DNA from: an uncultured Ignisphaera sp.
GTDB lineage: Archaea; Thermoproteota; Thermoprotei_A; Sulfolobales; Ignisphaeraceae
Length of the DNA stretch: 64,000 nt
Direction: 5' to 3'
Assembly: GCA_938074605.1 (NCBI GenBank)
Contig: CALJEI010000003.1
Location: 42,639 to 106,638 of the forward strand
Shown here: piece after piece, positions 1 through 8,349 of the stretch
Numbering within the stretch: position 1 is the stretch's first letter
Layout: each line of letters opens with the position of its first letter
Translations under genes and position numbers: made by a program
The notes under the pieces: model-generated
What the model was told of the DNA's origin: nothing
What the model saw: only the letters and a program-made list of their open reading frames with translations
Databases searched by the model: none

Positions 1-2
1 CA

Positions 3-629
3 ATTCCTAATGTCAATGAACGTCCCCCAGATCCAGGCAAGTATATAGGGGTAGATGATGTAGATGCTGTAGTGATTGCTAATACTGTTAGGGAAACTGC
101 TCTAAATTTAGTAGATATAGCTATAAGAAAATCTGCTACTATTTTTCTAGATCCTGGAATAAGCTGGTTTAATGTAGGTGATCTATATAGTTTAGGTAAA
201 AAGTGTTTTGTTCTTCCAAATAGATATGAGTTTATAGAACTTTTTGGAATTGATGTTAATAAATATTTACAGAATCCCAGAATTTTAAACTCTAGATGCT
301 CTATTATTATAAAGCTTGGAGCTGAAGGTGCTATAGCTATAGATAGAGAAAATGAAAGGATTATAAAAGCCTCTTCACTAAATCTAGGGGGGCTTGGGCT
401 TAAAGCAAGGACTACTGCTGGTTGTGGTGATGTCTTTACAGGTGTATTTGTAGCTAGATATCTTGAGAGTAGAAGTGTATTGGATGCAATTGAATATGCC
501 TCTATAGCAGCAGGTCTAAAAAGATCTAGAATTGAGTCAAGTAATGCACCAACGAGAAGTGAGGTGGAGGAGGCTGTGGAGTTTGCTAGAAGGAAAGGCT
601 TAATAAGCATTACAGTTAGTGAGATTTAG
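3..629 (+). CDS. PfkB-family carbohydrate kinase, C-terminal part (5' truncated)
   Basis: The reading frame is open from base 3, so the true start lies upstream of the window. An in-frame GTG at 72 is internal: clear protein sequence precedes it. The PfkB second signature is present near bases 411-441 (TTAGCGDVFTGVF), with the catalytic Asp in GCGD. The first residue of the usual DTTGAGD motif is changed (ARTTAGCGD). PfkB enzymes phosphorylate sugars or nucleosides with ATP in the cytosol; the substrate cannot be assigned. The stop overlaps the convergent downstream gene by four bases. Confidence 0.85.
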   Translation: MPNVNERPPDPGKYIGVDDVDAVVIANTVRETALNLVDIAIRKSATIFLDPGISWFNVGDLYSLGKKCFVLPNRYEFIELFGIDVNKYLQNPRILNSRCSIIIKLGAEGAIAIDRENERIIKASSLNLGGLGLKARTTAGCGDVFTGVFVARYLESRSVLDAIEYASIAAGLKRSRIESSNAPTRSEVEEAVEFARRKGLISITVSEI

Positions 630-1939
630 CCACATGCTTTACATATATATAGCAGCTCTACAATCTCTGATACAATTGATACATATCTATTATTTATCGA
701 AATGCTTAAACTAATTGATGGTGGTATTACCTCAATCCCTGGCTCCCACACACCCTCTATCTCACCAATATATATTTTAGCATAGGCTGTATCCCCATAT
801 ATAGAAATGTTTTTAGCTTCTTCCCTTAACACCTGTATATATGCTTGGAAGAATTCCTCTGCATCTTTCTGTGATGCCCACGATATATTCCAGCACACCA
901 CCCATTTCATATAACCAGATTCAGTAACTCTATACAATTCTACCCTATCTCCACTCCAGCCATCAGCAGCTATTAAAGCATTTTCCAAACCTATTCTTCT
1001 AGCAAGTATAAGAAGAATATAGTATTCACCAAGTCTATCACTATATAGAGGGTCTCCATATGAACAATAGTTATGTGATATAGTTATATCCTCTGGTGAA
1101 TAACTTCCATTAGATAGGTATGCTATATATTTCTCTGGCTTTATAACCATAGATGTTGAAATTGGTGGCTTTAAATATGCTTGATTAACAAGCTCCCACC
1201 CCCCATATACGTATAGTCTCTTTACAAAATTCTCTCCATATATATATGGAAATAGAAGTAGGGATATATATGGATTATTTGGATCTATATTGAGTGTGGG
1301 GGATGGTGTACATAGACCTGTATCTATACAGTAGAGGTGTTGTGTCCATCCAGCATCACCCTCTATAAGTGCTGATATAGCCATAGCCCCATCTATAGTA
1401 CTGTCCACTACCCCCATCCTGAGATTGAGATGCTGAAGTATATGTGTAAGTTCATGGACAAGAACATTTCTCACTCCTCTATCCTCAGGGTTAAAATAAT
1501 CTGTATTTATATATAGTGTTGTACCTGCTACAGCTGCTAGAAACATTCCAATCCACCTCTTCTGCTCTACAGCTATACTAAAGTTATGTGGAACAAGAAG
1601 TGTTGCCTTGTATATATTCTCTTTATAGATCATATCATTGGGAATGGTACTATCTTTAGGCGCCCATGTCTCTATAGCCCATGATGTATTTATTAGCACT
1701 ACCTCTATTTCTCTAGTGAAATTAAGCTGTCTTATTCTAGAAACATCTCTTTTAATTTCATCAATAAGTTGATATACTTTTTGGATATACCCATTAGAGG
1801 TAGTGATTGGCTGGGCTATTCCTATAGTTTTTTCTAACTCATATCTATAGAGATAAAGATTGTATGATATAATTAATGAACCTATGATTACAAATATAAA
1901 TATAGCTTCAAGCATAACAAAATTTCTACTGCTAGCCAT
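626..1939 (-). CDS. Membrane-anchored HExxH metallopeptidase (predicted, secreted domain)
   Basis: A 437-residue protein with one N-terminal membrane segment (about residues 8-32) and then a large, probably extracellular, domain. Residues 162-166 read HELTH. A Glu in LIEGDAGWTQ about 27 residues later (E193) is a plausible third zinc ligand, giving a gluzincin-like HExxH...E arrangement. It is not a family I can name. Start is the ATG at 1939. It is divergent from the methyltransferase gene, with a short shared promoter region. Substrate is unknown; a role in external protein turnover or envelope processing is inference. Confidence 0.6.
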   Translation of the reverse strand: MASSRNFVMLEAIFIFVIIGSLIISYNLYLYRYELEKTIGIAQPITTSNGYIQKVYQLIDEIKRDVSRIRQLNFTREIEVVLINTSWAIETWAPKDSTIPNDMIYKENIYKATLLVPHNFSIAVEQKRWIGMFLAAVAGTTLYINTDYFNPEDRGVRNVLVHELTHILQHLNLRMGVVDSTIDGAMAISALIEGDAGWTQHLYCIDTGLCTPSPTLNIDPNNPYISLLLFPYIYGENFVKRLYVYGGWELVNQAYLKPPISTSMVIKPEKYIAYLSNGSYSPEDITISHNYCSYGDPLYSDRLGEYYILLILARRIGLENALIAADGWSGDRVELYRVTESGYMKWVVCWNISWASQKDAEEFFQAYIQVLREEAKNISIYGDTAYAKIYIGEIEGVWEPGIEVIPPSISLSISINNRYVSIVSEIVELLYICKACG

Positions 1940-1983
1940 TTCAAAAACCTATTAGTTTATGTTGTTATCAGAGTTAATAAGGG

Positions 1984-1990
1984 TTATAAA
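1984..1990 (+). promoter_or_regulatory. TATA box for the NSUN-type methyltransferase
   Basis: TTATAAA sits here in the short divergent spacer. A transcript start about 26 bases on would fall near 2012, just after the first possible start codons (GTG 2005, ATG 2008). This favours the GTG at 2071. Confidence 0.5.
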
Positions 1991-2070
1991 GCTTTATCTA
2001 TAGAGTGATGTTTCCACTAAGATTATTATTTATATGCTTTACTAAACTTCATACACTACAGTGGTGTATA

Positions 2071-3324
2071 GTGAATATTGACAGAGTTGCAAGCATTATT
2101 GCAAATGTGCTTTATGTTGTTGAGAGAATGAGAATTCCTGTTAGAAAAGCTTTTGTATATGTATGTAGAAGATTTGGTTGTGGCGCTACCGGTATCTCTA
2201 GAGAGGATCTATTTAAACTTTCCCGTGATTTTGTTTCAAACTACTATATGGTTAGATATATTGTTGAGAGTGTTAGAGGTGGATCTAGCTATAGCTATAG
2301 AATGTTGGCTAAAGTCTATCTCTATCTTAAGTTAAAGGAAAATGGTGGTACTATTCATAGTAAGCTTAAAAAAAGTATTCAAAGGGATGTCCCTAATATA
2401 GATAGTGTTGAGACGATTCCCATATGGGCAAGACTTTCATACCCTAGGTGGATCTATGATAAACTCTTAGAGGTTTTACCTAGTAGTGATGTTGAAAAGC
2501 TTTTAGAGGCTATGAATAGAAAAATTCTGTGGATTAGGGTTAATACACTTAAGATTGATGTTGATAAAGCGTTCTACATTCTTGAGAGGGAGGGATTTGT
2601 GCTTGAATGTAATAAAGATGCACCATTTTTAGTTAGAGTTATTAAGAGTCCAAGACCTATTAGAAAGTTAGAGTTATTTAAAAATGGATCAATTATTTTA
2701 CAGGATAGAGCAAGTGTGTTAACAGTACTAGCAGCAAAACCAGAAAAGAATATGGTTATATATGATTTTGCTGCTGCTCCAGGTATAAAGACATCTCTCA
2801 TAATGCAGCTTACAGAAAATAGGGCAAGAATAATAGCAATGGATTTCTCAATTAAGAGGCTAAATTCTATGAGAAGTCTTCTTAAACACTATGGGGTAGA
2901 TATATCAAGAATTGATTTGATACATACGGATAGTAGAAGAATTTCATTTAGAGAAAAAGCTGATTTAGCGCTCATAGATGCTGCATGTAGTAGTAGTGGT
3001 GCTATATCTAAGGATCCAAGCATAAAGATAATACTTAAAGAACAATCAATTCCAGCTAAAATGAAGAACATACAAATAGATATACTATCTAATGCACTAA
3101 AACATAGTGTTACAGCTATCTATTCAGTTTGTTCTATTCTACCTGAAGAGGGTGAAGAGGTAGTTGAAGAGATAGCTAGAAGGACCTCCAGCCATAGATT
3201 GGTTGATACAGGATTAAGGGTTTCTAGAGGCTATAAAAAATATAGTGTATGGAATATTGTAAGTAGAACATTTCCACATATTGATAAATGTGAAGGATTT
3301 TTTATAGCTAGATTTGAGTCCTAG
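2071..3324 (+). CDS. NOL1/NOP2/Sun (RsmB-like) RNA cytosine-C5 methyltransferase
   Basis: SAM-dependent m5C methyltransferase for rRNA or tRNA. Motif I is at about 2760-2795 (DFAAAPGIKTS). Motif IV with a catalytic-region Cys is near 2975 (DAACSSSG, with Ala for the usual Pro). Motif VI with the second Cys is near 3121 (YSVCSILPEEGEE). Both Cys typical of the family are kept. The N-terminal stretch is helical and NusB-like in position. Frame starts at GTG 2005 or ATG 2008 exist, but they add a non-family hydrophobic leader and precede the predicted transcript start. GTG 2071, with GTGGTG just upstream, is preferred. Target base is unknown. Confidence 0.85.
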   Translation: MNIDRVASIIANVLYVVERMRIPVRKAFVYVCRRFGCGATGISREDLFKLSRDFVSNYYMVRYIVESVRGGSSYSYRMLAKVYLYLKLKENGGTIHSKLKKSIQRDVPNIDSVETIPIWARLSYPRWIYDKLLEVLPSSDVEKLLEAMNRKILWIRVNTLKIDVDKAFYILEREGFVLECNKDAPFLVRVIKSPRPIRKLELFKNGSIILQDRASVLTVLAAKPEKNMVIYDFAAAPGIKTSLIMQLTENRARIIAMDFSIKRLNSMRSLLKHYGVDISRIDLIHTDSRRISFREKADLALIDAACSSSGAISKDPSIKIILKEQSIPAKMKNIQIDILSNALKHSVTAIYSVCSILPEEGEEVVEEIARRTSSHRLVDTGLRVSRGYKKYSVWNIVSRTFPHIDKCEGFFIARFES

Positions 3325-3430
3325 CCATGCTATATTTAATTTCTTTATTGGATTAATTATTTTCATCTTTATTTATATAGTTTTTATATATGCGAAACAC
3401 TTATACCTCTAATTAGAGTGTATGTAGAAA

Positions 3431-3856
3431 TTGGGCGAGAATACGTTCCATAAAGTGGATAGGGATTCTGTGCCACATAGAAGGATAGTTATAACTAGGC
3501 AGAAGAGTGTTACTAGAATTAAGATGCTTGAACATATAGATGATTTGAGAATGCATGGAATAGAGATTGTGTTTGAACAAGATGGTACTGTCCATGTTTC
3601 TGGCTTTGGATATGGGTTTGCTAGTCCTATAAATATGTTTCAAAGTAGTGGTTTTTGGCACTGGGGGTCTGTATCCCTAGATAGAAATCCTGGTATTGAT
3701 AGAGATATAGAGTGTGATGATTTAGCCTATATAGTGCAGAATATTGTTGATAGCCTTAGAGACCCTGTTGTAGATGAATTTATTAAAGAGTTTATTAGAG
3801 GCTATTCTATGCATGGAAAAAAGGTTTGTGCAAAAATATATTTTGAGCTAGAATAG
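3431..3856 (+). CDS. Hypothetical protein, 141 aa
   Basis: Not recognised. It starts at TTG; a stop codon lies two codons upstream in frame, so no earlier start exists. A TATA-like stretch lies at about 3381-3390. The protein is soluble-looking and basic at the N-terminus (repeated Arg/Lys in residues 9-31). It has a Gly/aromatic middle (GFGYGF, FWHWG) and an acidic helical C-terminal third. No membrane segment and no Cys cluster are visible. It lies alone between the methyltransferase and the convergent YkgJ-like gene. Confidence 0.6.
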   Translation: MGENTFHKVDRDSVPHRRIVITRQKSVTRIKMLEHIDDLRMHGIEIVFEQDGTVHVSGFGYGFASPINMFQSSGFWHWGSVSLDRNPGIDRDIECDDLAYIVQNIVDSLRDPVVDEFIKEFIRGYSMHGKKVCAKIYFELE

Positions 3857-3869
3857 ATATATTCTCCAG

Positions 3870-4346
3870 TTATCTAAATCTTGCTATCTCCCTTAAATTA
3901 TTTGGCCATGGCGCAAGTGTATATCTCTTCAGCCACTCAACATCAATACTACTGTTTTTCAAAAACATAACAACTCTCTTTATAAAGTTCTCATCTATTC
4001 TTCCAGTAGCAGCTGCAGGACACTCAAGATCTAGATAGACAACTTTTTCACCTGTATTAAAATCATAGTATAGCACTATAGGCCATAGCCTACAGTCGAA
4101 GGATCTATACTGATATATACTACATCTACCAATATCATCTAGAAATGGACATGGCTTTCCATCTTTTGCACCAATAGCCTTTACATCGCCAATGGGGGTA
4201 TTTATTGTAAATGCTATCTTTCTAAACCTATCCTCTTCCTCTGGTAGCAATACGGCATAGAATCTCTTACAGCAGTTAACACTACATCCCCTACATATAT
4301 CACTAAAATCTACAAAAGATAGAGCTTTGGCTAACTCACTATCCAT
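3870..4346 (-). CDS. YkgJ/UPF0153-family Cys-rich metal-binding protein
   Basis: About 158 residues with the family's Cys pattern: CRGCSVNCCKRF near the N-terminus, then CPFLDDIGRCSIYQYRSFDC. This family is predicted to bind a zinc or iron cluster; function is unknown. A TATA-like GTTATAAC at 4367-4374 puts the transcript start near 4345, so ATG 4346 would be almost leaderless. The alternative GTG 4361 lies upstream of the predicted transcript start. Confidence 0.75.
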   Translation of the reverse strand: MDSELAKALSFVDFSDICRGCSVNCCKRFYAVLLPEEEDRFRKIAFTINTPIGDVKAIGAKDGKPCPFLDDIGRCSIYQYRSFDCRLWPIVLYYDFNTGEKVVYLDLECPAAATGRIDENFIKRVVMFLKNSSIDVEWLKRYTLAPWPNNLREIARFR

Positions 4347-4361
4347 CGAAACACATAACAC

Positions 4362-4879
4362 CTTCTGTTATAACTACTGTTTATGTTTAAGAATTTTAAG
4401 GATTTGTTCTATAGCAATATATTACAGCAAGAATATTGGATGTAAAGACCCTGTAGATGTAGCTTAAAATACAACACATTTAGCTTTAGCCCAGCGTTGT
4501 TATCTAGGTTTTATAGAGGTTTATGGTGGTTGGCTTATTGTTTGGAAAATTGTATTTTTCTTTAGAAGAACTAGATGGAGTAGATTGCAATTTAAGATGT
4601 GGGGATCTAGGGTTATCCTAAATGCATCTAGTGGTGATGTAGACCCAAGATCTATGTAGAGGGAAATAGAAAACAGTAAAGCTAATTACTGTGATTATAT
4701 GGAGGATGAGTCCCTCCTCTACTACTTGTAAGTTGCTTTACCTGGTGATGTGTAGTAGGATAGTATTTTTAGCTATAGTTGAATGTTGTTATTTATATGT
4801 AGCTAGCTATATATTGTTATTGGTGTTATAGTCATCTAAAGTTTATTAGGTGGATTGACCTATTTTTCATAGCGTCTAG
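4362..4879. other. Gene-free spacer, no clear content
   Basis: No ORF of useful length on either strand. A 32-codon frame from about 4522 contains CNLRCG, which recalls a radical SAM Cys motif, but it stops at once and nothing flanking supports it. No tRNA or convincing box C/D RNA was found. Confidence 0.5.
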
Positions 4880-4888
4880 GTGTTTGGC

Positions 4889-5617
4889 ATGTCTATCTCT
4901 ACAGAGCTTCTATATCAAGTTGATAGCTATTTAAAGGAATTTGAGGCTAAGGTTGTAGAGGTTTTAGATAAAGGTATTGTATTGGATAGAACGGCTTTTC
5001 ATCCTAGGACAGGTGGTGTTGCTAATGATCTTGGTACAATTTTTGTTAATGGTAGGAGGATGGATGTTGTAGATGTCTATATCGATAAAGAGAAAAGGTC
5101 TATAGTTCATGTGGTTGAAGGGTCTCTAGATGGTATAGAATCTGGTGTAGTAGCTAGGGGCATTATTGATTGGGGTAGAAGGTATAGGTTGATGAGACTT
5201 CATACAGCTGCACATATACTTGCAGCAGTTATGTATAGAGACTATGGTACTCTTATAACTGGTGGTAACATTGAGCCTGATCATGCATATGATGATTATA
5301 GCCTAGAGAAATTTGATAGAAAAATCTTTGAGGAAGCTATTCTAAAGGCTAATGAAATTGCTAAGCGCGGCATAGAGATAAAGATATACTGGCTTAAAAG
5401 AGATGAAGCTCTTAAAGTACCAGGTGTAGTTAAACTTGCAGAAAGAATGCCTCCTGAGGTAGAGACTCTAAGAATTGTTGAAATACCTGGTATAGATATA
5501 CAGGCTGATGGAGGACCCCATGTAAAAAACACTATAGAGGTAGGTGAAATAGTGATGCTTAAAGCTGAAAATAGAGGAAGAAATAGAAAAAGACTATACT
5601 ACACCGTAAAACCATAA
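4889..5617 (+). CDS. alaX: AlaX-type alanyl-tRNA editing protein (AlaX-M class)
   Basis: Free-standing editing domain that hydrolyses Ser or Gly mischarged onto tRNA-Ala in the cytosol. It has the N-terminal AlaX beta domain (FHPRTGGVANDLG), the zinc-site motif HTAAHILAAV near base 5201, and the second zinc motif DIQADGGPHVKNT near 5495. The usual Cys of the C-GG-x-H motif is Asp here. At 242 residues it matches the medium/long AlaX class. GTG 4880 is in frame but lies inside the GGTG Shine-Dalgarno site for ATG 4889, so ATG 4889 is chosen. Confidence 0.9.
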   Translation: MSISTELLYQVDSYLKEFEAKVVEVLDKGIVLDRTAFHPRTGGVANDLGTIFVNGRRMDVVDVYIDKEKRSIVHVVEGSLDGIESGVVARGIIDWGRRYRLMRLHTAAHILAAVMYRDYGTLITGGNIEPDHAYDDYSLEKFDRKIFEEAILKANEIAKRGIEIKIYWLKRDEALKVPGVVKLAERMPPEVETLRIVEIPGIDIQADGGPHVKNTIEVGEIVMLKAENRGRNRKRLYYTVKP

Positions 5618-5845
5618 CAGTATTTCTTAACTTAATATACTTTAACACAACTTAGAAAATATATCAAAACAAATCCTAAGTAAAGATCTATAGTATAAGT
5701 TTCTATTAGAAGATAGAAATGTCTCTACTTTAGTGATGACTCGATAGCCATTAGAGGTTATAGTATTGATAAATGGGGAGGGTTATTGCTATACACCAGG
5801 GAGTATTGTGTTTTGTAGCTTTGAAGGGGGTGTGGTTTGAAAGTA

Positions 5846-6406
5846 TTATATGAGTCCTGCTAAGCCTATTGCTAATCCTATTACTGCAGATATTAGTATA
5901 AGTATTATTGGGTCGGCACCAAATTTTACAATGGCAGTAAATACAGTTATTGCAATTAGTATTGTTACTACTGTTTGAAATGTGTTAAGGTCTTTAAATA
6001 CTCCTCGTATAACTGTTATGAGTGCTACTGTAATTAGCCCTACTATAGCTGCTCTAATACCAAATAGTATACTTCTTGTAATTATATGGTGGTAGAAGTT
6101 TGTAAGTACAGTTGCTATAGCTAGTATCACTATAAATGCTGGCATAACAATACCTATAGTTGCTATTAGAGCTCCTACAAATCCCCCAAGTTTATAGCCT
6201 ATATATGTTGCAGAGTTTATCGCTATTGGACCTGGTGTAGATTCAGCAATTGCTATTATATCTATAAATTCATCGTCAGAAAGCCATTTATTTCTATCTA
6301 CAACTTCATATCTAAGGATAGGAATCATGGCATAGCCACCGCCAAACATAACAAAACCTATTTTTAGAAATGTTATAAATAGTGTAAAGAGTATGGCAAA
6401 ATTCAT
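5846..6406 (-). CDS. Chromate transporter family (CHR) membrane protein, single domain
   Basis: A 186-residue membrane protein with about six hydrophobic segments. Family motifs are FGGGYAMIP (residues about 21-29) and STPGPIAINSATYIGYK (about 55-71). CHR proteins move chromate or other anions, and short members often occur as adjacent pairs. No second CHR gene lies next to this one. The start ATG 6406 has a GGTGGT site just upstream. Real substrate is uncertain. Confidence 0.85.
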   Translation of the reverse strand: MNFAILFTLFITFLKIGFVMFGGGYAMIPILRYEVVDRNKWLSDDEFIDIIAIAESTPGPIAINSATYIGYKLGGFVGALIATIGIVMPAFIVILAIATVLTNFYHHIITRSILFGIRAAIVGLITVALITVIRGVFKDLNTFQTVVTILIAITVFTAIVKFGADPIILILISAVIGLAIGLAGLI

Positions 6407-6441
6407 AGCACCACCTATAACTACAGTTTACTGTTGCTTCT

Positions 6442-7104
6442 TTAAACTGTTTTCTGCTTTAGCAACAATTTAACAATCTCAATAACATCATCTATATTGT
6501 AGGCATAGAATGTCGGTTTTACATCAACATCACTACACTTCTTCCAGCATATAAGTATGGATATTGCCCCAAGCCTACTAGCTGGCACTATATCATATTT
6601 TGTATCGCCAACAACTATAGCCTCGCTGGGTCTAACACCAATTCTCTCCATAGCTTTAATAAACATCTCGGGATTAGGCTTTCTATTAACAACCTCATCA
6701 CTTCCAACATAAGCATCAATATAGCTATATATACCAATTCTCTTAAGTATAGCCTCTATGGTTTCCCTACTTGTCGATGATGCAATTGCAATACTAAGCC
6801 CTAATTCCTTAAGCTTTTGAATACCGCCAACAACACCTGGAAATGGTGTTATTCTATCTATTTTTTCAAGATATATCTTTCTCTTAACCTCTGCTAAACT
6901 TTTTGCCTTAGACTCATCACCAGTTATAATAAGTGCAATATCCTCTGCAGCTAAACCAACTAAATCCCTAATTAAATCAATTGTAGAGCTATCAAGCTTT
7001 ACAGGTATTTCAAGTTTTCTACATGCCTCTAGCCATGAGATTAGATGGATATTAATACTATCAACAAGTGTTCCATCGAGATCAAAGACAATACCTCTTA
7101 CTAT
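6442..7104 (-). CDS. HAD-superfamily phosphatase (phosphoglycolate phosphatase/beta-PGM-like), apparent ATA start
   Basis: One continuous frame encodes a complete HAD phosphatase: motif I VFDLDGTLVDS at its N-terminus, motif II IASSTS, motif III Lys in NRKPNPEMF, and motif IV VVGDTKYDI. No ATG, GTG or TTG exists in frame before the ATG at 6666, which would remove motifs I-III. An in-frame TAA lies at 7110-7108. The codon at 7104-7102 is ATA, preceded by a GGTGG site (7115-7111) with a six-base gap, the same layout as at other genes here. I infer an ATA start; about 220 residues, normal for the family. Likely dephosphorylates a small phospho-metabolite. Confidence 0.8.
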   Translation of the reverse strand: MVRGIVFDLDGTLVDSINIHLISWLEACRKLEIPVKLDSSTIDLIRDLVGLAAEDIALIITGDESKAKSLAEVKRKIYLEKIDRITPFPGVVGGIQKLKELGLSIAIASSTSRETIEAILKRIGIYSYIDAYVGSDEVVNRKPNPEMFIKAMERIGVRPSEAIVVGDTKYDIVPASRLGAISILICWKKCSDVDVKPTFYAYNIDDVIEIVKLLLKQKTV

Positions 7105-7466
7105 GGTTTACCACCTACTTAAAGAGGTTAAATACCCTAAAACTAATAAGCTTTAACATTTAGTTAATTTAAGCTAAATCCTAATACAAGCTATTTCTAT
7201 AACTGAAATTAGTCTATATTGTTCTACTACCAAAAGCTGCTATAATGCATGTGGGGTAAAGATCTAGTATCCACATTCAAATCAACAACGATATATTATT
7301 ATCTAGTTAGATTACTATACTTTGTCCTTAACCATAGCCATATAGATTTAGAAGATTTGCTAGCTGGATAGTTCTGCTACTGCTATCCATAGCTATGGCT
7401 AGTGGTATGTAGTTCAAATTCTAACTATTTTAATTTATGGGGTAATGCCCTATAATGATTTTTCTT
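7105..7466. other. Gene-free spacer
   Basis: Holds the GGTGG site and the upstream region of the HAD gene near 7111-7160. A perfect 12-bp palindrome CCATAGCTATGG occurs near 7388-7399. No ORF or RNA gene was recognised. Confidence 0.5.
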
Positions 7467-8129
7467 TTAGTCAGCACAAGTATATCTATATCCGCCAAAG
7501 CTAATTTTATCTATATCCAGATTTAGCATTTTAGCCAAAGACAGTATTATTCTAGCTGTTAGTGCTCGTGCAATCCCCATGGCAGCCTCACAGATATCCG
7601 CAACATCTGTACCGAGATAGTTGGGGGCTGTTTTATCGAATAATACTTCACTTGATGGTGGTATACCTTCTTCACCAGCCCATACGACAAGCACTATAGG
7701 TACTCTTGGCAATGCATATATTTTTATTGCAGCATCCCCAATTTCAATTGGTTGATAGTTAAATGGTTTAGCAGCTCTATATAGAAGCTGTGGGTCTGTT
7801 CCAAACAGTCTCTCTATAGCCTCCATATTTCTTCTTAGATTGGGGCAGTGGATAAATGGGCATAGCTGACGTGATAGCGAGATTAGCTCACCTACCTCCT
7901 CAACCTCGCTTTTAGTTTCTGAATAGAGTGACAATATGTAGTATAGGCTTATACTTTCTCTATCTGTTAAAAATCTCTCAAGAACTTCATCATATATTGA
8001 ACCATCTACAAGATTTAGTCGTAAACCAAAGAATTTAAGTTCGTTACCCTTTTCAAAACCAAGTCTTCCAGAGAGACTTCTAATTCTATCCTTAACTTTC
8101 TCCCAGGACCACTGCTCCCAAAAACTCAC
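7467..8129 (-). CDS. DUF3786-like protein
   Basis: About 220 residues, soluble. The pattern matches the DUF3786 family: a central region with conserved Cys (LCPFIHCPNLRR), then a beta-rich part (VLVVWAGEEGIPP) and VLFDKTAPNYLGTDVADI near the C-terminus. Function is unknown; homologues are often seen in anaerobes with corrinoid or Fe-S metabolism (from memory). TTG 8141 is an in-frame alternative start. GTG 8129 has GGTGAT about six bases upstream and is preferred. Confidence 0.6.
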   Translation of the reverse strand: MSFWEQWSWEKVKDRIRSLSGRLGFEKGNELKFFGLRLNLVDGSIYDEVLERFLTDRESISLYYILSLYSETKSEVEEVGELISLSRQLCPFIHCPNLRRNMEAIERLFGTDPQLLYRAAKPFNYQPIEIGDAAIKIYALPRVPIVLVVWAGEEGIPPSSEVLFDKTAPNYLGTDVADICEAAMGIARALTARIILSLAKMLNLDIDKISFGGYRYTCAD

Positions 8130-8349
8130 TAAAATCACCAAAAACAGCTCTCTAGTATGTCCCTATTAAATTTTTTGTTATACACAGAGTTTAGTATAGG
8201 TTCATTAAACTGTAGATAGGTGGAGAGACTATACCTCTATATAGCTAATTATTGATGGATACTATTACTATTCTTCCAATACGGTTTATCTACACTGTTT
8301 ATGGGTGGAGTTTATTTTAAAGTAATTCAATGACTACTCAACATTTTTA

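Noticed and set aside
4522..4620. Short frame with CNLRCG, radical SAM-like
   Set aside because: The frame stops after 32 codons and the third Cys is missing.
5730..5775. Possible box C/D guide RNA (GTGATGA)
   Set aside because: No CTGA D box at a suitable distance.
7388..7399. 12-bp palindrome CCATAGCTATGG
   Set aside because: Short palindromes built from TATAGC are common in this AT-rich sequence, and no promoter sits nearby.
7330..7440. tRNA-like sequence with a GTTCAAATTC T-loop-like stretch
   Set aside because: No acceptor stem, D arm or anticodon arm can be folded around it.
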